Notes: generated by a model from the letters alone, not told the origin. 64,000 nucleotides of DNA from CAZJUR01 sp964549525 (GCA_964549525.1 CAZJUR010000001.1:62001-126000); one strand, 5' to 3'; positions 33,241 to 43,725 are shown, numbered from the stretch's first letter. A program made the numbers and translations.

Positions 33241-36200
33241 CTACTCCTTTCTATACCAACTAAAACCTGCTCCAATTGCCTGACCGCCACTATCCGCCAT
33301 TGGTGCTCTACCATTACCACGTTCAGAATATGAGGCAGATGCAAATTTTTGATTAAATCCATCTATCTCCCCAACATACATAAAGGTGTGAGATGAATTA
33401 ATTGCCACATCTCCAGCTTGAAGCTCAGAGGTTGATTTTATATTTAACTTTTTCCACTTTTCTTCCAAATATTGCATTTGCGAAGGTTTACCTGCCGTCG
33501 GCCCCTTACCTGGGTTATATTCTGGGTCTAAGCCTGAATTTCTCATCGTCATCGTTATGAATCCACCGCAATCAATACCCTTTACTCCTCCTACCGCCCC
33601 GCCAACATAGTGGGATTTTGGGTCATCTGCAACCGCCGCCCATGCAGGCATTCTCTTTAAGTAAGGGGCTGAGTGATAATCAGGCCAAGCGTAAGATTTG
33701 ATAGTAGAACTAAAGTCCCCCCCCGCACCAGAACAGCTGTTACTCGATCGACCACTTTCTGAAATAGCAGCATGCGCGGCTCTGGCTATATCAGATACAC
33801 CAGACCATCCACTAGGGCTAGGGTTGCTTGTAAGAATTGCGATAACATAGGGTTTGCTTTTTTCGTATACGATACCTACATCATTTGTTGCAGGACCATC
33901 ACTCGGGGACCAGCCAGGTTTATCGGCAACTTCCAATCCATTTCCTACCCCCTTAACAATACCATCTCGCCCACTACCTCCGTCTGTGGATGCTCTTTTC
34001 ATGTACCCAATCAATTTTTCGTAGTAGCTTTCTCTTGATACACCAGGTAGCTTCTTCTTGTAGAGGAGAAGGAGAAATTTCACATAATCATTTGCCGTAG
34101 AAGTTGTACGTTCATCTTCTGCTCCACCTACACCTGAACCCATCTTCGTTTTAGTGCTTAATCCAACTTCGTTTCGTAAGATTCTCGTAAGCCCATCTGG
34201 GCCACCAAACTCAGATCTATTTCGTAATATTGCGGCAGAATCATTATCAGAGTTTACAATCATTTTTTCCATATGCTGCTCAACAGTTTGGCCAGATATT
34301 TTTTTATCCCAAGAGAGGCTGCCTGATTCAATTGCTTTTAATATACCATATGCGACATAGGCTTTATATGATGATCGAGTTTCTTTTTGGGTATCACCCC
34401 TAGTATTTGTTTTAAAACTACCATCAATTGAAGCAATTGATACAGAAGCTTCTCCTCCTGCTTTACCTGCAGCATCTTTTATTACCCCTTGAATATTTGT
34501 ACTTATTGAACCAGTGTCAGACGTAGTCGTATCTCCACAGACACAAACATTCGATCCAGATGAACCGGTTGGTTCACCTGAAGCAGCCGTAGGAGAAAAG
34601 TTTCGCAGAGCCAACCATCCTGAATTTACTCTTTCTCTTATTTGAGAAGCGTTATCAGATGACCCCTCGTATACATTATGAAATTTAAGAGCAGCTTGTT
34701 CAACAACTGCTTTACCTGTACCTTTAATGTTTTTAATTGCCTCTTCAAGACCGCTGAAATTCTTCATTTCCTCCATTACCCACTTTAACTGAGTCTCAAG
34801 TGAATTAACTGGCTGATTAATACTATCGGAAAACCTCTTTAGACCATCTTTTCTACTAGGTGTCGTCCACTGAGCAATTCCATAACCGGGCTGTCCTTGT
34901 GGTCCGGTAGAGGGTGGGATGGTAGAAGATCGATGGGGCGGGCGGCTATAAGCAATTTCTACAGACTCAGGATTTACACCCGATTCCTGTATAAAATTTC
35001 CAACAATTCCAGCAGCTTGCTCTTTTGAAAAACCCTGTGAAACAAAAAAGTTAATTGCTTTTTCTGCATTATCCTTTCCGCTAAAACTTGCCGTCTCGGT
35101 GTTAGGAGACTGTGTATTACAGCACGCAGTATTTCCTTCGCTTTCTCCACCATCCCCAGTTATTCCATCTCCTGTCGCTCGTAAATTTGTTGGTCCTGGT
35201 TCGGCGTTTTGGTCAGGAGCCCAAGCGTAATATAATGTATCACCCCTCCCATTTTCTGTTTGTTTTGCACCAATAGACTTTATGGCTTTTGGCGGAAGAC
35301 CTGAAACTCTTCCCGTATAATTTTTAGGAGTATAACGCTGGGGGGATGAGTAGCCATTTGCACTTTGACCTCCCCTTGCACCTGCCCAAGGTGCAGGACC
35401 TGTTTCTGCAAGCACAGCAATAATACTTTTATTTGTTCTTGAGTTTGTTACAATAATTTTACGCGGCTTACTCGAATACCAATTTAACTCCTCATTATCT
35501 ATAGCTGTTGTGTCTGCATCCCACGACCACTTTGCATAAGGAAGTCTCATAGTTACATAATAATCCTGATAAGATTGACCAGTAGCTACGTGTTGAGGGA
35601 ATGATATTTTACTATCAACACCTTCAGCTATCAGTTTCCCGTCCGAATCTACAGGATCTTCGTAGCCAGTGCCACCTTTTACTGCAGGTAGCCGGTGACC
35701 CTCAAGCGTATCGTTTGATACATTTGAATTGTCTGATGACTCTATACCATCTGCCGAACCACCTATAGGCGCTGTGCCGTCACCTTCGGGGTTATCTGGT
35801 GATGTATCATTTGCTACTGAATTATACACCACATCAACAAGTAGCTTGATATCTTCAGTTTTTGTTGGATGAACTCCTTCGTTAAAAGACGAAAGATTTG
35901 CACTACTTTTGGCTTTTCCATACCAGTCAATTACATCAGCTCTGTCCCCCGCCCCCCTTGCAATGGCTTTATTGAGATTTTTAGAGCGAGTGTAATTTCT
36001 GGTGTCCATAATATTTACCCAGTAAATTTTTATAGTTGGTTTAAAAGACCTTACTTTGTTGACAGTTTTTTTTACTTTTGACTCCATTTCTTCAGAAGAA
36101 TATCCCTGATCATTTGTCCCTAATGCGATAACAGCAGCTTCTGAATTTTTAATAATGTCTTTATCTTTCTGAATTTGCTCTAACCCACTTGGAATCGGGT

Positions 36201-36528
36201 TATTAAGTTCAATATGACGACTGCTTAAACCCTCAATAGTAGGGGTCCATCCCTTAGAACTAAATAACTCAGAATACTTATCTTTAGCAATTTCAGTAAT
36301 TGAATCACCCAAGATATACACTTTACCAGCTGGAACAGGACTGTTTTGTTGTGCGACTGATGTATCTCCACCGCTTGGGTCGCATGCATTTGGGTCATAA
36401 AACTGGATGTTTGAGTCTGAAAAAAAGTCCGAAACCGCACGAGCGGGGATGGTGTTAAAAAATGACACCAATAAGAGGATGAGTATTAAAGTAAGCCTGT
36501 ACATAGTTTTATTTATTATTTTATTCAT
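33241..36528 (-). CDS. Secreted multi-domain cell-wall enzyme (SGNH, DPBB, lysozyme-like, beta-lactamase-like, CHAP/NlpC-like)
   Basis: 1095 residues with a signal peptide (cut near IPARA). In order: an SGNH hydrolase (about 68-238; GDS with S76, GTND 137-140, H220, with Glu instead of Asp at 217); an RlpA-like double-psi barrel candidate (about 290-450, with AETGPAP); a phage-lysozyme-like domain (about 480-640; E in NFIQESG); a class A beta-lactamase-like serine hydrolase (about 680-930; S..K in RSSYKAYV, SDN present, KPG in place of KTG); and a C-terminal Cys-His hydrolase (about 950-1095; GIDCGGF and SSHTFMYVG). Linkers are Ser/Gly-rich. It probably remodels peptidoglycan around the secretion apparatus or on a host cell (inference). 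Confidence 0.8.
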   Translation of the reverse strand: MNKIINKTMYRLTLILILLLVSFFNTIPARAVSDFFSDSNIQFYDPNACDPSGGDTSVAQQNSPVPAGKVYILGDSITEIAKDKYSELFSSKGWTPTIEGLSSRHIELNNPIPSGLEQIQKDKDIIKNSEAAVIALGTNDQGYSSEEMESKVKKTVNKVRSFKPTIKIYWVNIMDTRNYTRSKNLNKAIARGAGDRADVIDWYGKAKSSANLSSFNEGVHPTKTEDIKLLVDVVYNSVANDTSPDNPEGDGTAPIGGSADGIESSDNSNVSNDTLEGHRLPAVKGGTGYEDPVDSDGKLIAEGVDSKISFPQHVATGQSYQDYYVTMRLPYAKWSWDADTTAIDNEELNWYSSKPRKIIVTNSRTNKSIIAVLAETGPAPWAGARGGQSANGYSSPQRYTPKNYTGRVSGLPPKAIKSIGAKQTENGRGDTLYYAWAPDQNAEPGPTNLRATGDGITGDGGESEGNTACCNTQSPNTETASFSGKDNAEKAINFFVSQGFSKEQAAGIVGNFIQESGVNPESVEIAYSRPPHRSSTIPPSTGPQGQPGYGIAQWTTPSRKDGLKRFSDSINQPVNSLETQLKWVMEEMKNFSGLEEAIKNIKGTGKAVVEQAALKFHNVYEGSSDNASQIRERVNSGWLALRNFSPTAASGEPTGSSGSNVCVCGDTTTSDTGSISTNIQGVIKDAAGKAGGEASVSIASIDGSFKTNTRGDTQKETRSSYKAYVAYGILKAIESGSLSWDKKISGQTVEQHMEKMIVNSDNDSAAILRNRSEFGGPDGLTRILRNEVGLSTKTKMGSGVGGAEDERTTSTANDYVKFLLLLYKKKLPGVSRESYYEKLIGYMKRASTDGGSGRDGIVKGVGNGLEVADKPGWSPSDGPATNDVGIVYEKSKPYVIAILTSNPSPSGWSGVSDIARAAHAAISESGRSSNSCSGAGGDFSSTIKSYAWPDYHSAPYLKRMPAWAAVADDPKSHYVGGAVGGVKGIDCGGFITMTMRNSGLDPEYNPGKGPTAGKPSQMQYLEEKWKKLNIKSTSELQAGDVAINSSHTFMYVGEIDGFNQKFASASYSERGNGRAPMADSGGQAIGAGFSWYRKE

Positions 36529-36537
36529 ATATTTAAT

Positions 36538-39500
36538 CTATGGCACCTGAATATGTAGATGGTCACACGAATCATTAAAAGTAGTTATTCCATCAGCTAG
36601 TTCAGGGGTAGCTCCGCATTGTTTTTGTCCAATACCACTACCACTTGGTAGTAAAGGAGAAATCTTTTTTATTACACTTATAGCGTCAGAATCTCTTCCT
36701 GTAGTAGCAACGCCATTTATACTTGCTATATCCACTGCTTTTCCTTGCCAGTGCTTACTAGCTGTACCAGCACCTGCCGTGTTGCCAGTGCAAGATCGAT
36801 TGAGTGAAGATATGTTTATTTTAAAATCTTCTGATATAGCTAATATTATTCCTAAAATATCTTTATTTAGCGGACAGCTATTATCGCCATTTGAGATATT
36901 TCTAACATGAGTTTCATACTGCGGTGCTATCGTAATATTATCTGAATCAATAATTTGTTGAGCGAGTTCTTGGGCACTTCCTGAGGGCAAATTAGTTAAG
37001 CCAGTGCTATCTTCAGGCGTAGAAGTGGTGATATTGGATACTTCTGGAGCGCATGAAATTCCCTCGCCATCGTTCATATCGACGTCTACGCTGGAGNNNN
37101 NNNNNNNNNNNNNNNNNNNNNNNNNNNNNNNNNNNNNNNNNNNNNNNNNNNNNNNNNNNNNNNNNNNNNNNNNNNNNNNNNNNNNNNNNNNNNNNNTTCT
37201 GGAGCGCATGAAATTCCCTCGCCATCGTTCATATCGACGTCTACGCTGGAGTCCATACAGTACAGTCTCATCATTGTATAGTTTTGACTATCTTTTTTAG
37301 TACACATATCTTCATCATCACCCAGAGGGGTAGTAGTATTAATGCATTTTTCAATAAATTCTGTAAATTCACCTGCAGGATTACCTTCTTCATCAATTAA
37401 ACTCTTATCTACTAGATAATCAATAACTGCTTCTGGGTCATAGTTTTCTCCACTTAAAATAGTTGGGTCCATACCATACTGAGCATTACAGAATGGATCG
37501 CCCGCTACATCTTTTTCTTTTAATTTATTATCTACGCAAAATTTATACGCAGCACCCTCATTACTAGCTCCCGCTACGTTAATTATAGAAGAAAAGGCTT
37601 GTGAATTAATAGAAGCAACTTTATTCCCAATAGATGTAATATTTGAAAAACCGGTTAGGGACGGATATATTGCAATTGCAAAATTATGAGCAAAAGAAAA
37701 TCGATTAGAAAAATCGAATTGATTAACACCCTCTTCTTTTGCGATCTTAAGCTGGTTTGCGCGCGCTATCTCACTCCACTTTGTTGCCTGCGTTTCATTA
37801 ATAGGTTGCATGCCCTGGGCTTTTGAAATTTGTGAAATCGTCGCACCGACTCCAGAAATAGCAGCATTGCCTACGTCGCGTCCTGTTTCGTCACCTGTTA
37901 CAATAGTGCGCGTAAGGGCTCTTGAGATACCACTTACAAGCGGCGGGACACCAAGATCATAAAAAGCATACATAGCCCCAAATTTAGCAGCTTCCACACC
38001 CGCCCTAGTCGCCGTTCCTTTTTCAATTTGTTTTTTAATAAAATTTTTGATGATTTTTGATTCAATCTTTTTGGTAAGTGTTTTTGTGATACCCTGTGAG
38101 GCGGCTTTAATGACACCTTTGGCGGCAGCAGCAGCTAGCGTTCCTGCACCAGGAATAAGATAAAGACCTATGCCAATAACGGTGGCTTCTGTGCTCAGGG
38201 CAACTTTGCATATTTTATCGGGAATTTCATCAACAGAAGCTTGAACGACTTCTCCAAACAGACCAGGTGGTTCACCACCATTTTGATATCTCCCAATATC
38301 TTCGTCTTTGCCTGGCCTAATCGCACCTGTCGCAGCATAATTGTAACCAAATGAATCAAAGGCTGTCTTCCCACTACTATCAGTTGAATTTAACATGTTC
38401 ATAAGAGTACTTATTTGAGCGGAAGTGTTACCATCTGCCTCTCCGGCTTTAATACGATCGGCTACACTCGCAAACATGATACTATAATTAATTAATTGAG
38501 TGGCTTGGGTAATATACCGTGCACTATTCACTGCTCCGACAAGCATTTTTACCGTACAAAATCCCTGCACTGATGCAAGTGGATTTGGATTAAAAAACCC
38601 TGATATTCCACCACCCTTGTTTCTAATTTTTTCTGAGCTCTCAGCATGCATTGCCTCATGTTCTGGCGTACCTAGCTCAGGTTCTTTCAAAGACTTCTCG
38701 TAGTTATCTCTATCAGCTTTCAGTTCCTCAGACCTTTTCTCGGTTGCCTCTTGTACATCATCGGTCATACCCTTAACTTTTTCGTTTTCTTGCCTATCTA
38801 GCTCCGGATCACCAGTAGATCCATCAAGTCCAGATGAAACATTAGCATCAAACAAGTCACCGGAGGTAGATTCTCGGGTTAATTGACGTGCATTACTTTT
38901 ACTTTTTTCTTCATCGGTGTTACCAACACCCTCCTTAAGCACTCGTTTTCCCAAAAAAGTTTTTGTACGAATAAAGACACCTTTTGCAGCACGTCCCGCG
39001 TATACCTCTGCTTCAGATTTCCAAAACGTGTTCATGGATTTACGAAGAGCTGGGTCTGTGCGAAGCACCTGCCTTATCTTGCTGGAAGCAACCACTTTGC
39101 CAGGAATTTCTTTATATGGATCAGTCGGATCAAACTTCCCTGCATCAATTTTAACTAACCTCACCGGTTTTTTTAGTGGGTTTAAACTTCTACGACTCGT
39201 ATCTACTTCAAGCCGATATCCATTTACGCCGTTTCTTCTGTTAAATTTTTTAATTTCTCTATCAGAAAAACCTTTATAGCGACATTTTACCTTTACAACA
39301 CCACAGCCAGTCGTTAGATCTCGGTTAAACTTTTTGGCTTGTACGCGTATTGCTCTTCTTTCCATAACATCTCGCATTCTTTCTCCCAGATTGCCAAATG
39401 GTACTTCTTTGAAATTAATCAATCCAAGCGCCATCATAATAATTGAAAACAAAATTCCAACAAATGAAAATATTAATCCTACACTGGCAAAAACTAAACT

Positions 39501-39824
39501 TCCTTTTTTATATAAATCACGACTATTTTTTATTGAACTACCTCTACTTTTTGAAGAAGTACTATCTTTCCAGCCAGCATCCCCCGAAGCCTCCTTGTTT
39601 TGAAGGTCTGAAGACTCACTAGAATCATCCGATGAACCTACACTTGCCGCATCATTTTCTCTACTGGATAAATTATCTGAAACATCATCTTGTGTTCTAG
39701 GAGAACCAGGAGTTGAAGCTTGATCGCGAGGACCATAGTTTTGATCAATTTTTTTATCAAAATCGTCTTGTCCTACGTTTTTCGCGGGATTTAACTTATC
39801 ATTTTCTTGATCAGCGGTTGCCAT
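36538..39824 (-). CDS. T4SS-region membrane protein with C-terminal M15-type peptidase (interrupted by scaffold gap)
   Basis: One gene split by 100 N. Removing the gap and one of two identical 55-bp flanks (155 nt) restores a single frame of 1043 residues. The N-terminal 110 residues are charged and disordered. A strong transmembrane helix follows (about 110-138, LVFASVGLIFSFVGILFSII), then a long Lys-rich extracellular part with a second hydrophobic stretch (VIGIGLYLIPGAGTLAAAAAK). The last about 90 residues carry the M15 zinc signature S.H..G.A.D (SKHWQGKAVD) and DHLHIQVP, as in D,D-carboxypeptidases of the VanY group. It lies between VirB4 and the wall enzyme, so local peptidoglycan cleavage is likely. 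Confidence 0.8.
37042..37096. repeat. 55-bp contig-end duplicate, left side of the gap
   Basis: Identical to 37197-37251. It is best read as the same sequence present at both contig ends, not as a biological repeat. Confidence 0.9.
37097..37196. other. Scaffold gap (100 N)
   Basis: Exactly 100 N, a placeholder length. The flanking 55-bp identity implies that no bases are actually missing here. Confidence 0.97.
37197..37251. repeat. 55-bp contig-end duplicate, right side of the gap
   Basis: Second copy of 37042-37096, with no mismatch. Both copies encode the same 18 residues (SSVDVDMNDGEGISCAPE). Confidence 0.9.
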
Positions 39825-39835
39825 ACTTCAGACTG

Positions 39836-41737
39836 TTATTGTTTAATTTCACCTTCAGATAAATACCCTTTTCGCACGTCAACTTCTCCAGCTGCTTCAG
39901 CTCGCTGAGCTAATTCAGCAGCACGTTGAGCCTCTAAAATAGCTTGTGGATCAGTAGTTATGAGACTCTGCTCAGTGGGGCTAGCCACTACCTGAATATG
40001 CACATGGTTTTGGCCGGCAAAAAACAGACCTTGTCCGACTGGGAAATTATTGAGGCGCTTCCGCTCTTCTTCGGTGAGCTTAAAGACATCAGCTAAAATA
40101 TCCACTGCACTCGACGATTGCTTTAAAAGAAGCTGCATAGAGGCGTTTGCTACGATAGCACGACCCATTTTGCTCGACATAAAGTCTTCGACGTCTTGAG
40201 TGATAGTTGTAAGACCCAAGTAGTATTTTCGCGCACGTTTGGCGAGGCTAAAAATAAAATTAGCCGAATCTTCATATTTCATTAATTGCCAAGCCTCATC
40301 AACGATTAGCATACGACGTCGTTTATCCGTGCGAGTTTTGTTCCAGATATGATTGAGGATAATATACATAGCGACTGGCCGGAGCTCTTCCTCGAGTGTT
40401 TGAATATTAAAGACCACCATAGTGCTATTTATGTCGATATTACTTCTTTGGCTAAAAATCCCCGCAAATGTACCGGCTGTATATTTACGCAGCCGTTGCG
40501 CCATCTCTGGACCACTGCCACCCATGTGAAGCAAGGTGTCATATAAATCGTTAATGGTCGGCGGGTCAGATTGGTGAGTAAGCGGATCACTGGTAATACC
40601 AGCGCGAGCATACGTATCTATCAATGCTTGGTCAAGATCTGCCTCTTCGGTAGGTGTGAGTGGTACGGCGGCGTTGGTAATCATCAGCTTAATCAATCCG
40701 TGTAGCGTGATCAAATTAGCGCGTAACGAGTCGTCGGCATCGTCATCTTCATCAATTACTTTCGGAAGATCAAAGGGGTTGATCCGTACATCTGAGTTAA
40801 GGCTCATTCGAACATAACTACCGCCAACAGCTTCAGCCAACTTCTCATACTCATTTTCTGGATCAATGATGATAACCTCTGTGCCCATCATCATGCTGCG
40901 AATTGCCTCGAGTTTGACCGCAAATGATTTACCGGCTCCAGATTTTGCAAATACGACCATGTTAGCGTTTTCTAAGGTAAAGCGATCAAAGATAACCAGC
41001 CCATTATTGTGCATATTGATGCCATAGAGGACACCTTTTTCTTGGGTCAAGTCAGCACTTGTGAAAGGAAAACTGGTCGAGATCGCGCCGGTGTTCATGT
41101 TGTGACGAATCTGAAGCTGGTCAGCTAGTTGCGGCGAGGTACTTTGTACTCCTTGCTCTTGCTGAGAAGACGCTACTTTACTAAACACCAGCTGCTGACC
41201 AAGCGTACTCTCAATTTTGTGCTGCATAAAGTTCATTTCATCAAGCGAATCAGCATAGAGCGTAATGTACAGTCCATAGCGGAAAAAGCGCTCCGCACCA
41301 AGCTGCAACTGATCTCGTAGCTCTTCCGCATCCATAATTGCAGCTTCAAGCGCCGGATCACGGACACGACCTTTTTCTTGATTGATAGACATACTTGCCT
41401 CGAGTTGAGTCACTTTCTTGCGCAGATTTTTCATGACTACTTGGCTCTCGACAGGATAAATAAACATGGCTATATCGAGTACTTCATCAGCATTAATAAT
41501 CGAACTTAACCAGCCGGTATAAAGCTGGCGAGGATAGGCATAGACATACAGCGTTCGACCGTACTTTGTGCCCAAACGAAAATAACTGGAGTTTATCTCA
41601 AGACTACTGGGAGCTATCAAGTCGCGTAACGTGCGGACACCTTTTAAAAATTCTTGCTCAATCTCCACCTGCTCGCGAGCTCTTTGTTGAGCAGCAACGT
41701 CGATTGGATCTGGTTTTTTACCGCCAAATAAGCCCAT
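39836..41737 (-). CDS. virB4: VirB4-family T4SS ATPase
   Basis: 633 residues. The N-terminal part (about 40-250) is the VirB4/TraC accessory domain. The ATPase part has Walker A VVFAKSGAGKSFAV near 267, MIGTEVIIIDPENEYEKLAEAVGG-like text after it, Walker B RRMLIVDEAWQL near 475, and LAKRARKYYLGLTTITQDVEDF, the usual VirB4 C-terminal block. VirB4 powers substrate translocation or pilus assembly at the inner membrane. It starts 1 nt inside the stop of the TraC-like gene. No VirD4 or VirB11 gene is present in the window. Confidence 0.93.
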   Translation of the reverse strand: MGLFGGKKPDPIDVAAQQRAREQVEIEQEFLKGVRTLRDLIAPSSLEINSSYFRLGTKYGRTLYVYAYPRQLYTGWLSSIINADEVLDIAMFIYPVESQVVMKNLRKKVTQLEASMSINQEKGRVRDPALEAAIMDAEELRDQLQLGAERFFRYGLYITLYADSLDEMNFMQHKIESTLGQQLVFSKVASSQQEQGVQSTSPQLADQLQIRHNMNTGAISTSFPFTSADLTQEKGVLYGINMHNNGLVIFDRFTLENANMVVFAKSGAGKSFAVKLEAIRSMMMGTEVIIIDPENEYEKLAEAVGGSYVRMSLNSDVRINPFDLPKVIDEDDDADDSLRANLITLHGLIKLMITNAAVPLTPTEEADLDQALIDTYARAGITSDPLTHQSDPPTINDLYDTLLHMGGSGPEMAQRLRKYTAGTFAGIFSQRSNIDINSTMVVFNIQTLEEELRPVAMYIILNHIWNKTRTDKRRRMLIVDEAWQLMKYEDSANFIFSLAKRARKYYLGLTTITQDVEDFMSSKMGRAIVANASMQLLLKQSSSAVDILADVFKLTEEERKRLNNFPVGQGLFFAGQNHVHIQVVASPTEQSLITTDPQAILEAQRAAELAQRAEAAGEVDVRKGYLSEGEIKQ

Positions 41738-42570
41738 TACACTCCCTCCGTCAGGTGTGGACGCGTAGCTTCGCCCTGCCCTTTACGTACATACGTATTG
41801 GTGGCCTCTTCAAAGTTACCGAGCGGTTGCGATACTGCCGTATCTGGATTATAGAAGTTGTAGTACAACTCACCAAGCTCCTTTGTATTTAGTTGTACCG
41901 ATCGCACTCCCATCTGAAACAACCCTGTCAAAACGGTATTAACGCGATTTTGCAGTTCGTCTTTCGCTTTATTATAGGCGTCTTCATTTATCTTCACATC
42001 ACCTTGTTGTTGTGGCTTAAACAGAGCTGAAAACAGATTTTTACTGGAATTGACGGCACTATTTAAGTCACCCGCTGGGTAGTACGGAATCACGACAAAA
42101 AAGCTTTTGTCCATAATATTAGCCTCTTGAGCTAGTCGATCCATGAAGTCAATGTAATTATCCATCAGCACACCAAGTAGCATATTATCGAGACCTCTTC
42201 GAATGTTTTCCAGCCGATCAAGATACGGTGCGATATCTACTCGCTGGGAACGAACTAAAATTTGTATAGGAAAGGTAAGCGAGTTTAAAAAGCTTTGATA
42301 AGCGTACTCGACGCCTTCTCGCTCGCGTGAACTCATGAGGTCAAAATTAATTGATTTAGAGGTGATAACTGCGCGATAACTGCCATCTGCCATAATGACC
42401 ATGTTGTCACGAAGCTCAGCAATCAACAGAGCATTTTGGGCGCTATTTGGGTTGCGTTTTGGCTTAGGGGGTGGTGCTTGCTGGCTGCCCTGTGCGCCAG
42501 CACTCGTTTGAGCTACACCTCCGGGAGGTGCGGTTGGCGGTGCAGATTGTTGTGGCTGTTGCGGTTGCAT
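41737..42570 (-). CDS. TraC-like T4SS protein (VirB4 N-terminal-type domain)
   Basis: About 277 residues. A Pro/Gln-rich N-terminal tail (PQQPQQSAPPTAPPGG) is followed by a folded part that resembles the N-terminal domain of TraC/VirB4 ATPases (LLIAELRDNMVIMADGSYRAV, YQSFLNSLTFPIQILVRSQRVD). It has no Walker motifs, so it is probably a structural partner of VirB4, which follows with 1-nt overlap. I chose the ATG at 42570 with an AGGGG site 5 nt upstream; a GTG at 42612 in the same frame is an alternative. Confidence 0.75.
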   Translation of the reverse strand: MQPQQPQQSAPPTAPPGGVAQTSAGAQGSQQAPPPKPKRNPNSAQNALLIAELRDNMVIMADGSYRAVITSKSINFDLMSSREREGVEYAYQSFLNSLTFPIQILVRSQRVDIAPYLDRLENIRRGLDNMLLGVLMDNYIDFMDRLAQEANIMDKSFFVVIPYYPAGDLNSAVNSSKNLFSALFKPQQQGDVKINEDAYNKAKDELQNRVNTVLTGLFQMGVRSVQLNTKELGELYYNFYNPDTAVSQPLGNFEEATNTYVRKGQGEATRPHLTEGV

Positions 42571-42623
42571 ACGGACCCCTATTCTTTTTGTCTCTGTAAA
42601 CAGATGACCCACCTCATCATAAA

Positions 42624-43559
42624 CTAATGAAGTTTTATCTCGACCTCTTCCTGATGTTTTTTTGCTTCACGACGGTGTTTTTCCTTCGCGATAGTCGCCA
42701 CAGAAAAAGGTGTTTTCGCAAGTTCTATTGTATCAGGAGATGGGACGATCTCGCTAGTGGTTTCTGGCGGTTGCGGCTCCGGTTTGGCCTTTTGTTGGAT
42801 TGACGTTGGCTGGAGGACATGCTGGTGCATTTGTGGGTACGGTTGGTAAGAAACCGTACTTGGTAACGTAATGCCTGAATCTTCTGCGGGTTTAGGCGCC
42901 TCTACGGCGATTGATTCGGTCGGTGTGGCTTGCGTAGCCGCAACACCAAGCTTGGCTTGAGCTAAATGGTCCATCACCTCTTTTCGCTTGATGTTTTCTT
43001 GTTCGGTGATGAGACTGTCGAGCGCTTGGGCATTTTTGGCATCAGCGTCTAATATGTCAGGCGCATTCGCAGCTTCAGCGATGATCTCGTCGCTAAACTG
43101 TATGTTACCCGTGCTGTTTACTTGCGGGTTAGTAACACCTCGCGCTGCCCAGCCGCGCGTATCCATAAGCTGCGCCAAGCTACTGAGTCGCTGAACCGCT
43201 TCATCTTCACTTAAATCTTTAGTACGTCTATCCTCCACTTTTTTCGGTGCGGTGATGGCTACAGTCGAAACAGCGCCATCGGCAATCCACAGTCTTTTTT
43301 TTGCCTTGAGATTGTACTGAATTACTGCAGCTAAATAAACTTCAGTCGGCTGATCTTTCCGAAGCGGGAGAGCAATCATTAAAAAGAAAAAAACAACTGG
43401 CAGTGGGACAGCGACTAAAAATGGTGAAATTTTATACATTAAAAATGCAATAAAACATCCAAAGGCTGCAATCATTAAATAGATAAACTGACGGAAGCCA
43501 AACGGCCCGATGAGTTTGTCTTCGGCCTCCACGTCCTGTGGAACTTTATATACTGCCAT
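42624..43559 (-). CDS. PrgI-family T4SS membrane protein
   Basis: 311 residues. The N-terminal 85 residues match the PrgI layout: YKVPQDVEAEDKLIGPFGFRQFIYL, two close transmembrane helices (about 24-70), then LPLRKDQPTEVYLAAVIQYNLKAKKRLW. The remaining 200 residues are a hydrophilic, Ala/Pro/Gln-rich tail with a helical part around 115-195. PrgI proteins accompany VirB4 in Gram-positive and CPR T4SS. A TATAAT box at 43571-43576 lies 11 nt upstream, so transcription of prgI-traC-virB4 and the genes beyond may start here. Confidence 0.85.
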   Translation of the reverse strand: MAVYKVPQDVEAEDKLIGPFGFRQFIYLMIAAFGCFIAFLMYKISPFLVAVPLPVVFFFLMIALPLRKDQPTEVYLAAVIQYNLKAKKRLWIADGAVSTVAITAPKKVEDRRTKDLSEDEAVQRLSSLAQLMDTRGWAARGVTNPQVNSTGNIQFSDEIIAEAANAPDILDADAKNAQALDSLITEQENIKRKEVMDHLAQAKLGVAATQATPTESIAVEAPKPAEDSGITLPSTVSYQPYPQMHQHVLQPTSIQQKAKPEPQPPETTSEIVPSPDTIELAKTPFSVATIAKEKHRREAKKHQEEVEIKLH

Positions 43560-43664
43560 GCTTATGGTTTATTATAGCAGTTCCTATGTGTAGCCTGAAG
43601 TGTAGGTGTATGTTAGTTCATTGCTCAATAACGACTAGAACTTAAAAAGCATAATTTAAACGAA

Positions 43665-43713
43665 AAATCTATCACGTTTTAGTGACGACCGGCTCTAAAA
43701 ATGTGATAGATTT
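43665..43713. repeat. Intergenic hairpin element, copy A
   Basis: A perfect 11-bp inverted repeat (AAATCTATCAC at 43665-43675, GTGATAGATTT at 43703-43713) encloses a second 6-bp stem (TTTTAG/CTAAAA) and a loop TGACGACCGGCT. A related sequence, about 32 of 41 bases alike including CGGCTCTA and GTGATA, lies at 53148-53189. Function unknown; a structured RNA, regulator site or small repeat family are options. Confidence 0.6.
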
Positions 43714-43725
43714 ATAATAATGAAA

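Noticed and set aside
37097..37196. Gap as possible site of a missing insertion or repeat element
   Set aside because: Exactly 100 N with identical 55-bp ends and a restored frame point to an assembly overlap, with no sequence missing.
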